Source: an uncultured Prosthecobacter sp. (lineage in GTDB: Bacteria; Verrucomicrobiota; Verrucomicrobiia; Verrucomicrobiales; Verrucomicrobiaceae). Taken from it: a DNA stretch of 8,471 nt. The notes beneath the pieces are model-generated. The model made no database searches. It was given only the letters and a program-made list of their open reading frames with translations, and was not told the origin of the DNA. Of the stretch, positions 1-6,782 are shown in pieces. Every line of letters begins with the position of its first letter. The stretch's first letter is position 1. Made by a program: the position numbers and the translations under genes. The stretch spans positions 1-8,471 of the forward strand of contig CANNUR010000118.1 of the NCBI GenBank assembly GCA_947523045.1, written 5' to 3'.

Positions 1-1
1 G

Positions 2-787
2 CTCAAAGATGGTGCTGGCCGACTCGAACTCACCGCCGCCAACACCTACACCGGCGGCACCCGCGTCACCGCCGGCTCCCTGCTGCTCGCCACCGGCGCC
101 ACTACCGGCATCGGCGCGGTGAAGATCGACTCCGGTGCCACCCTGCTCGGCACGGGCATCGTTCAAGGCAGCGACTTCACCCTCGCCAGCGGTGCCAGCC
201 TGCACGCCGGCAGCGACACGGCGTCCTCCGCCTTCGGCACCCTCAGCTTCCAGACCAGCGCCCAGGCCAAGTTCGTCATCGAGAACGGCGCCCTCGTCGT
301 GCTCGACCTGCGTCAGCCCACCAACCAGGGCGCGGTGGATCCCACCTTCGGCGGTCATGCCATCGGCAGCACCGGTTACCAGGCCCACGTCGATGCCATC
401 AGCGGCGCCGGCGAGCATGACCGCCTGGTCTTTGATGCCGGCGTGGATTCCAGCCTGGTCTGGGCAGGACGACTCACCGTGCGGGCCGACGGCTTCACCG
501 CCGAGGCCGGCCAGGTCTTCAACCTGCTCGACTGGACCAGCTCGGTCGGGGGCGACTTCTCCGGTTTCGATCCCGGCAGCAACTACCGCACAGGTGCCGA
601 TGACGACCTCAGCCAGCTCAACCTGCCCACCCTCGACGGCGGCCTGGTCTGGGACATCAGCCGCTTCACCACCAGCGGCGTCCTCGTCGTCGTGCCCGAA
701 CCCGGCCGCACCCTGCTCACCGCCCTCGGCGTCCTGTCCCTGCTGCTGCGCCGGCGCCGACCGGCGGGAGGTGAATCCGTTTCTTGA
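2..787 (+). CDS. C-terminal part of an autotransporter-associated beta-strand repeat protein with PEP-CTERM sorting tail (5' end outside window)
   Basis: The frame is open from the left edge, so the true start lies upstream. The first codons read LELTAANTYTGGTRVTAGSL (about 26-85), a good match to the autotransporter-associated beta-strand repeat, whose consensus centres on N-T-Y-T-G-G-T. The next 150 or so residues are rich in Gly, Ala, Ser, Asp and Thr without cysteine, as in extracellular beta-helical proteins. The C-terminus carries VPEP (692-703), then a hydrophobic stretch TLLTALGVLSLLL, then RRRR, the tripartite PEP-CTERM signal recognised by an exosortase in exopolysaccharide-producing Gram-negative bacteria. 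The tail is short, as is common in Verrucomicrobiota. The protein is probably exported and surface-displayed, but its specific function cannot be told from this end. A GTG at 119 could be taken as a start but lies inside the repeat, so it is not real. There is no clear terminator after the stop. Confidence 0.88.
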   Translation, partial: LKDGAGRLELTAANTYTGGTRVTAGSLLLATGATTGIGAVKIDSGATLLGTGIVQGSDFTLASGASLHAGSDTASSAFGTLSFQTSAQAKFVIENGALVVLDLRQPTNQGAVDPTFGGHAIGSTGYQAHVDAISGAGEHDRLVFDAGVDSSLVWAGRLTVRADGFTAEAGQVFNLLDWTSSVGGDFSGFDPGSNYRTGADDDLSQLNLPTLDGGLVWDISRFTTSGVLVVVPEPGRTLLTALGVLSLLLRRRRPAGGESVS

Positions 788-805
788 TTGGCAAATGCCG
801 GCAAA

Positions 806-834
806 TTGACATCTCTGCACACATGATGTATAAA
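806..834 (+). promoter_or_regulatory. Near-consensus sigma-70 promoter of the vapBC operon
   Basis: A perfect -35 box TTGACA (806-811) and a -10 box TATAAA (829-834, five of six consensus bases) are separated by exactly 17 bases. The predicted transcription start, about 7 bases past the -10 box, falls at 841-842, on the ATG of vapB. The mRNA should therefore be leaderless or nearly so, which fits the absence of any Shine-Dalgarno sequence there. This is the strongest promoter-like sequence in the window. Confidence 0.8.
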
Positions 835-844
835 TGACATCATG
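822..844 (+). promoter_or_regulatory. Inverted-repeat operator over the -10 box and vapB start codon
   Basis: CATGATGT (822-829) and ACATCATG (837-844) form a perfect 8-base inverted repeat around a 7-base spacer. The left arm ends on the first base of the -10 box and the right arm ends on the G of the vapB start codon. Ribbon-helix-helix antitoxins, usually bound with their toxin, repress their own operon through such palindromes, so this is the expected site of VapB/VapBC autoregulation. The half-site also appears in direct form, because TGACATC occurs at 807-813 and again at 835-841. Binding itself is inferred. Confidence 0.72.
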
Positions 845-1093
845 ACACGCACTCAAATCCAGTTCCCCGAACCGCTGTACCAGCGGCTCAAGGAGATCGC
901 CGAGCGACAGGATTGGTCGCTCTCCGAGGTCATGCGCAAGGCGGCGGAGCATTTCGTCACCCGCTTCCCCGAGGAGCCCGCGCCGAGGAAGGCCTGGCGC
1001 TTTCCCACTCTTGACTGCGGTGGCGACTTCCTCACCAATCCTGCCGCTGTGCGGCCCGAAGCGGAGGCCATCCTTGAACGCAGCGCGTCATGA
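842..1093 (+). CDS. vapB: VapB-like ribbon-helix-helix antitoxin
   Basis: This 83-residue protein has the layout of a ribbon-helix-helix (CopG/Arc-like) antitoxin. A short beta strand (TRTQIQFP, residues 2-9) pairs in the dimer to contact DNA. It is followed by helix A (EPLYQRLKEIAERQ) and helix B (SLSEVMRKAAEHFV). Residues 45-83 are Pro- and charge-rich and would wrap and inhibit the toxin. The start at 842 is set by the promoter and operator directly upstream, and the next Met would remove the strand and helix A. The stop overlaps the toxin start by four bases (ATGA), typical of translationally coupled antitoxin-toxin pairs in which the antitoxin is made first. Autorepression is likely. The gene name follows from the partner PIN toxin, and the exact VapB subfamily is not certain. 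Confidence 0.82.
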   Translation: MTRTQIQFPEPLYQRLKEIAERQDWSLSEVMRKAAEHFVTRFPEEPAPRKAWRFPTLDCGGDFLTNPAAVRPEAEAILERSAS

Positions 1094-1527
1094 TCCTCGC
1101 CGCCGACACCAACCTCTTCCTCTACGCGGCCAATCCTTGCTCGCCGCATCACGAAGCTGCCCGCCGCTTCTTTGAGGAGGAAATCGTCGGCGAGCGTTTC
1201 CTGCTCTGCGGCCTCGTGCTGGTGGAGCTTTACATGCAGCTCCGCAATCCCGCCGTGTTCAAGAAGCCCAAAAGCGCCAAGGAAGCCACGGCGTTCTGCG
1301 ACGTCCTCCGCACGCATCCCGCCTGGGAGTTCGGCGACTACGAACCCGAGGTCGGCAAACCCCTCTGGAACTGGGCCTCCAAAACCACCTCGGGCTTCCG
1401 CCACATCATCGACGCCCGCCTCGCCCTCACCCTCCGCCACCACGGCGTCACCCACTTCGCTACAGCCAATCCCACGGACTTTGCGGGCTTTGGGTTTGAG
1501 AAGGTGTGGTGTCCGCTTTTACCCTGA
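1090..1527 (+). CDS. vapC: VapC-family PIN-domain ribonuclease toxin
   Basis: This 145-residue protein spans a complete PIN domain. The acidic residues that bind Mg/Mn are visible in order: Asp6 in AADTNLFLYA, Glu46 in LVLVELYMQL, Asp108 in HIIDARLALT and Asp130 in ATANPTDFAG, with the neighbouring Asn127 also conserved. The DTN-x-x-x-YA opening followed by SPHH-x-AA resembles the VapC subgroup described as Mycobacterium-type PIN proteins. VapC toxins are endoribonucleases that cleave tRNA or rRNA and arrest translation when the antitoxin is degraded. The length is normal and no key residue is missing, so the toxin should be functional. It overlaps vapB by four bases and depends on that promoter. 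The start ATG lacks its own Shine-Dalgarno sequence, which agrees with translational coupling. The target RNA cannot be predicted from the sequence. Confidence 0.9.
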   Translation: MILAADTNLFLYAANPCSPHHEAARRFFEEEIVGERFLLCGLVLVELYMQLRNPAVFKKPKSAKEATAFCDVLRTHPAWEFGDYEPEVGKPLWNWASKTTSGFRHIIDARLALTLRHHGVTHFATANPTDFAGFGFEKVWCPLLP

Positions 1528-1529
1528 TC

Positions 1530-1667
1530 ATGATCACAGCCGACTTTTTGAAAATCTACAGCTCGCGCTCACAGAACCTGATGTGGTTCTTGGGGGCTGG
1601 AGCTTCAGCTTCATCCGGCATTCCCACGGCGTGGGACATGATCTGGGATTTTAAGGCTCTTCGCTAG
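1530..1667 (+). pseudogene. N-terminal remnant of a SIR2-like (NAD-binding) family protein
   Basis: Starting two bases after the vapC stop, an ATG opens 45 codons ending in TAG. Residues 18-42 contain MWFLGAGASASSGIP followed by TAWDMIWDFK. The G-A-G-x-S-x-x-S-G-I-P signature is the NAD-binding opening motif of the SIR2 fold, and the leading FLKIYSSRSQNLMWF resembles the N-termini of long bacterial SIR2-like proteins, many of which act in anti-phage defence by depleting NAD. Homologous proteins run for several hundred residues. Here similarity ends after WDFK (about 1655), and the frame stops four codons later, so the gene is truncated and cannot be active. The codons use A/T in the third position more than in neighbouring genes. 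The SIR2 assignment is from motif recognition over a short stretch, so the subfamily is unknown. Confidence 0.7.
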
Positions 1668-1712
1668 ATTGAGTGGGTGAAAGTGATCCAGCCCCCTAAA
1701 TTCGGACACCTG

Positions 1713-1976
1713 ATGAAAAACATCACCACCAGCATTAATGACGATTTGTACCACCATGAGCGCATGAAGGCTGCCGAGCAGTCCCCCTCCATCTAGGCCT
1801 TGTTCCGGAACTTCCTCATCCGGCTGACGGTCGGCGAATCTGCCGAAACCGAGTTTCAGCGACTTGCCAGAGAGGAGCAAGAGCTTCGTACCGAACTTCG
1901 TGCCCGCCGCATCTGACTCAATCCCGCTTACAATCTCAGCAGGGACGAACTCCACGACCGCGATGCGCTTCGTTGA
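1713..1976 (+). pseudogene. Decayed vapB-type antitoxin with two in-frame stop codons
   Basis: One reading frame from ATG 1713 to TGA 1974-1976 gives an 87-position antitoxin-like protein interrupted twice. It begins MKNITTSINDDLYHHERMKA, a typical ribbon-helix-helix strand plus helix. A TAG follows at 1794-1796 where family members have Ser or a similar residue of the second helix. It then continues ALFRNFLIRLTVGESAETEF and a coiled charged stretch to RARRI. A TGA follows at 1914-1916, and the frame ends NLSRDELHDRDALR, a C-terminus common in VapB antitoxins that overlap their toxin. Keeping the same frame through both stops for 264 bases shows point-mutational decay rather than chance. It is a different antitoxin family from the intact vapB upstream. 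The last 14 bases overlap the toxin remnant. No good promoter is visible upstream. Confidence 0.8.
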
Positions 1977-2095
1977 TACCAACAAAGAGTCTTACTGGGA
2001 CGCGGCCATCCTCGCCGCCGCCAAGGCCGCTCGCTGCAGGCAACTCCTCAGCGAAGCCCCCACTGCACGGCCAGGACTACGAAGGCGTGCGGGTG
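1963..2095 (+). pseudogene. Decayed vapC-type PIN toxin with internal deletion and frameshift
   Basis: The frame opens with MRFVDTN (1963-1983), the standard PIN start with its first metal-binding Asp. It then jumps straight to SYWDAAILAAAKAARCRQLL (1990-2049), which is the C-terminal block of this VapC family carrying the third acidic residue. Family members have roughly 90-100 residues between these blocks, including the conserved Glu, so most of the domain is deleted, with a junction near 1981-1990. The family ending HGQDYEGVRV follows at 2066-2095 in another frame. The 10 bases between SE and HGQ show a net +1 (or -2) shift inside a C-rich run. The usual stop just after this motif is gone. 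The overlap of 14 bases with the antitoxin remnant preserves the original operon layout. The product would have no ribonuclease activity. Confidence 0.8.
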
Positions 2096-2112
2096 ATGAA
2101 GTACTGGAAGGA

Positions 2113-2301
2113 TCAAGAAGCGGTACTCTCCAGCATCCATTCCCACGCGGGGCGGATGGTGATGCCTGGGGGAGCCTCGCTCCGGGCATGGCTGAGGCCG
2201 GTGGAAGTGGCGGTGAGGATGAGACCGGGGAGCTTTTTGTGTTCGGCCATGGCTTCGGAAAGGGCGCGGAACTCGCGTGCCCGGGTGGTGGCGTCGCTCA
2301 T
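2113..2301 (-). CDS. Small hypothetical protein, reverse strand, in the accessory region
   Basis: This 62-codon frame (ATG at 2301, TGA at 2113) is not a family I recognise. The N-terminal half, TTRAREFRALSEAMAEHKKL, is a likely amphipathic helix. It is followed by a hydrophobic strand-like GLILTAT and an unusual end, PPGITIRPAWEWMLES. Third codon positions are strongly G/C, as in real genes of this genome, and Trp and Phe placement does not look like a random antisense frame. A perfect 17-base palindrome lies 11 bases upstream of the start, as is common for small autoregulated antitoxin or regulator genes. There is no Shine-Dalgarno sequence. It converges with the vapC remnant, its stop being 17 bases from the last recognisable vapC codon. 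It may be a small antitoxin-like gene, or a chance open frame. Confidence 0.4.
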   Translation of the reverse strand: MSDATTRAREFRALSEAMAEHKKLPGLILTATSTGLSHARSEAPPGITIRPAWEWMLESTAS

Positions 2302-2312
2302 GTTTCAAATGT

Positions 2313-2329
2313 ATCCTTTTGTAAAGGAT
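2313..2329. promoter_or_regulatory. Perfect palindrome, possible operator
   Basis: ATCCTTT (2313-2319) and AAAGGAT (2323-2329) form a perfect 7-base inverted repeat with a 3-base spacer (TGT). It is A/T-rich, against the GC-rich background, and has no T run beyond it, so it looks like a dimeric regulator site rather than a terminator. It lies just upstream of the reverse-strand small ORF that starts at 2301. The last two bases touch the ATG of the possible ATPase fragment on the other strand. No -35/-10 pair is clear on either strand. Confidence 0.45.
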
Positions 2330-2396
2330 GGATCATTCATCATCGATCTTTATCGAAAGGACAATTCAGAGGCTGTTCCTGCAACCGCCCAAAAGC
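2328..2396 (+). pseudogene. Possible N-terminal scrap of an AAA/DUF4143-type ATPase gene
   Basis: The ATG at 2328 is followed by HSSSIFIERTIQRLFLQPPKS. Stretches such as R-T-I/L-Q-x-L-F-x-x-P-x-S occur just ahead of the Walker A motif (FFLFGPRGTGK-like) in many AAA ATPases of the DUF4143 group, which are common in Verrucomicrobiota accessory regions. Here the expected Walker A does not follow. The frame runs into the hairpin-rich sequence at 2401. The resemblance covers only about 14 residues and is from memory, so it is offered as a weak interpretation. Confidence 0.25.
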
Positions 2397-2400
2397 GACA

Positions 2401-2432
2401 AGGCTTCGGCGCGAGCCGCCAATGCGAAGCCT
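2401..2432. repeat. Hairpin 1 of a REP-like pair
   Basis: AGGCTTCG (2401-2408) and CGAAGCCT (2425-2432) are perfect inverted 8-mers enclosing a 16-base GC-rich loop. There is no T tract, so an intrinsic terminator is unlikely. Together with the second hairpin 15 bases further on, it forms a two-stem unit between the remnants and the P450 gene. Whether copies occur elsewhere in the genome cannot be seen here. Confidence 0.5.
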
Positions 2433-2447
2433 CGCCGCCCCTCGGGC

Positions 2448-2473
2448 TGCCTGACGCTGTTTAGGGTCAGGCA
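2448..2473. repeat. Hairpin 2 of a REP-like pair, containing GGGTCAGGCACC
   Basis: TGCCTGAC (2448-2455) and GTCAGGCA (2466-2473) are perfect inverted 8-mers around a 10-base loop. The right arm lies within GGGTCAGGCACC, a string that to my recollection occurs in repetitive extragenic palindromes mobilised by REP-associated tyrosine transposases in several phyla. No such transposase is encoded in the window. From here to the P450 start (2474-2576) I see no gene and only a stray TTGACA without a -10 box. Confidence 0.45.
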
Positions 2474-2576
2474 CCGACCGTTGGAAACATGGCTTTGTGA
2501 CGGTACCGGGTCCCCCTGAAACGAAACCCCACCGCGCGGCGTTGACAGCCAACCCCAACGCCCTCCATCGTTCGCC

Positions 2577-3719
2577 ATGTCCGCCTTCTCCGATCCCTTC
2601 CGCGAAGCCCGCGCCGCCGATGGCGTGCTGAAGTGCCCCTTCCATGGCGAGGCGATCACGATGATCCTGCGCCATGAGGACGTGCGGCGGGCGGCGAAGG
2701 ACTGGCAGACCTTCAGTTCCGACGCCCCCTTCCGCGTGCCGATCCCGTCGGAGGAAGAGGTGCGCTCGGTGCGCCAGTTGCCGATCGAGACCGATCCGCC
2801 CGACCACGAGGACTACCGCGCCATCGTCGAACCGTTTTTCCAGCGCGCCAAGGAACCGGCGATGATCGCCCGGGTCGAGGCCCTGATCGGTGGCTTCCTC
2901 GACGACGCCCTGCGGCGCGGCCGGATCGAGGTGGTGAACGACTTCGCCCTGCCGGTGCAGTCGCGCGCCCTGACCTACCTGCTCAACACCGCCGAGGCCG
3001 AGGCCGAGACCTGGATCGGCTGGGGCATCCACGTCTTCAAGGTCACCGGCGGCGAGTTCAAGAAGGGCACCGTGCTCGATGCCTACCTGGAACGGAAGTT
3101 CGACGAGGCGGCGGCCCAGCCCGGCGACGACTTTTTCAGCGCCCTCGTGCAGGCCGAGTTCCGCGGCCGGCGCCTGACCCGCGAGGAGTGCCTGGGTTTT
3201 GCCAACCTCGCCTTTGCCGGCGGTCGCGACACCATCATCCACACCATCGCCTGCGCGCTCGGCCACCTGGCGGAGCATCCCGAGGCGCTGGAATTCCTGC
3301 GCGCCGATCCAAAGCGCATCACGCTCGCCAGCGAGGAGTTTTTCCGCGTCTTCATGCCGCTCACCCACATCGGCCGCGTCTGTCCGGCCGGCGCCGAACT
3401 GCATGGCGTCGGGGTGCCGCCCGGCCAGCGCATCTCGCTGTGCTGGTCCTCGGCCAATTTCGACGAGGCTGCCTTCCCCGCCCCGGAGGAGGTCCGCCTC
3501 GACCGCAAGCCGAACCCGCACCTGTCCTTCGGTTTCGGCAACCACCTCTGCCTGGGCGCCCCGCACGCGCGGCTGATCCTGCGCACCCTGCTGCGCCTCT
3601 GCTGCGAAAAGGTCGGCCGGCTCAGCGTCGTCGAAGCCGTCGAGCGGGTCGAGCACGAGGCCGCCTTCGACCGCACCCTCGGCTACGAGCGCCTGGTCCT
3701 GGCCCTGGAGCCGCGCTGA
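2577..3719 (+). CDS. Cytochrome P450 (soluble bacterial type)
   Basis: This 380-residue protein is a complete bacterial class I-type P450, with no membrane anchor and within the usual length of about 380-420. The motifs appear in order. The first is the TDPPDHEDYR substrate-side motif (72-81). Helix I carries AGGRDT (214-219), with Asp218-Thr219 in the oxygen-activating position. The K-helix E-x-x-R is Glu254 to Arg257. A PERF-like FPAPEEVRLDR lies at 300-310. The heme loop SFGFGNHLCLG (317-327) places the thiolate ligand at Cys325. It should insert one oxygen atom from O2 into an organic substrate using electrons from a ferredoxin system. No ferredoxin or reductase gene is adjacent, so it must borrow redox partners. 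The substrate is not predictable. The start at 2577 places a normal N-terminus, but no Shine-Dalgarno sequence precedes it. Its right-hand neighbour acnA is unrelated in function. Confidence 0.95.
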   Translation: MSAFSDPFREARAADGVLKCPFHGEAITMILRHEDVRRAAKDWQTFSSDAPFRVPIPSEEEVRSVRQLPIETDPPDHEDYRAIVEPFFQRAKEPAMIARVEALIGGFLDDALRRGRIEVVNDFALPVQSRALTYLLNTAEAEAETWIGWGIHVFKVTGGEFKKGTVLDAYLERKFDEAAAQPGDDFFSALVQAEFRGRRLTREECLGFANLAFAGGRDTIIHTIACALGHLAEHPEALEFLRADPKRITLASEEFFRVFMPLTHIGRVCPAGAELHGVGVPPGQRISLCWSSANFDEAAFPAPEEVRLDRKPNPHLSFGFGNHLCLGAPHARLILRTLLRLCCEKVGRLSVVEAVERVEHEAAFDRTLGYERLVLALEPR

Positions 3720-3761
3720 AGCCCGGCAACCGCCAAAAATCCGCCGGCTTTCGGCCGCGAA

Positions 3762-3781
3762 CGCGCGATCGGACTTGCGCG
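3762..3781 (+). other. Hairpin in the P450-acnA intergenic region
   Basis: CGCGCGA (3762-3768) can pair with TTGCGCG (3775-3781), with one G-U pair and a 6-base loop. It lies 43 bases after the P450 stop and 46 bases before the chosen acnA start. There is no T tract. It could be a weak terminator for the P450 gene or a leader structure of acnA. The rest of 3720-3827 shows no clear promoter. Confidence 0.3.
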
Positions 3782-3827
3782 ACGCGGCGGCATGCCTTCT
3801 TTCCCCGTTTCCGCCCCTTTCACCCTC

Positions 3828-6629
<2,802 letters not shown>

Positions 6630-6642
6630 GCCCCCTTCCCGA

Positions 6643-6674
6643 CCCGCGCGGCGGCACCTCGCCGCTGGCGCGGG
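6643..6674 (+). terminator. GC-rich hairpin after acnA, possible terminator
   Basis: CCCGCGC (6643-6649) pairs with GCGCGGG (6668-6674). Inside it, GCGGC (6651-6655) pairs with GCCGC (6661-6665) around an ACCTC loop, giving a 12-pair stem with one small internal loop, 13 bases after the acnA stop. No T run follows, so it is not a textbook intrinsic terminator. Such GC hairpins are common at gene ends in high-GC genomes and may stop transcription or protect the 3' end. Confidence 0.5.
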
Positions 6675-6741
6675 CGGGCATGGCCGGGCTGTGAAACGGT
6701 TCTGATCGGCACCGCCCGGGTAGGGGCAACACAAGCCGCAG

Positions 6742-6770
6742 TGGACAGGGGGGCCAAATGCGGGCTAGAT
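6742..6770 (+). promoter_or_regulatory. Weak candidate promoter of the glycosyltransferase gene
   Basis: TGGACA (6742-6747) resembles a -35 box at five of six positions. About 17-18 bases on, CTAGAT/TAGATG is only a poor -10 box. It is the best candidate between the acnA hairpin and the start at 6783, and it would give a very short leader. The rest of 6675-6782 shows nothing else that I can support. Confidence 0.22.
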
Positions 6771-6782
6771 GAAAGCGGCTCC

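Noticed and set aside
135..809. A 224-codon forward frame offset from the PEP-CTERM protein frame.
   Set aside because: Its translation is Pro/Ser/Ala/Arg low-complexity, while the other frame continues the beta-strand repeat and the PEP-CTERM tail.
853..1455. A 200-codon reverse-strand frame opposite vapB and vapC.
   Set aside because: The forward frames have clear ribbon-helix-helix and PIN motifs plus a promoter. The reverse frame has neither a promoter nor any motif.
1573..1590. AGAACC/GGTTCT inverted repeat with a 6-base loop.
   Set aside because: It also lies within the SIR2-like remnant, and a 6-base stem is expected by chance at this density.
1622..1636. TCCCAC/GTGGGA hairpin with a 3-base loop.
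   Set aside because: It lies inside the SIR2-like remnant, where the bases encode conserved residues (IPTAWD), so coding constraint explains it. No T tract follows.
1611..1985. A 124-codon reverse-strand frame across the decayed vapB.
   Set aside because: It is antisense to a readable antitoxin relic and has no recognisable motif. It is open because the opposite strand was once coding.
2542..2547. A perfect TTGACA upstream of the P450 gene.
   Set aside because: No acceptable -10 box lies 16-19 bases downstream (the sequence there is CCATCG-like), so it is not counted as a promoter.
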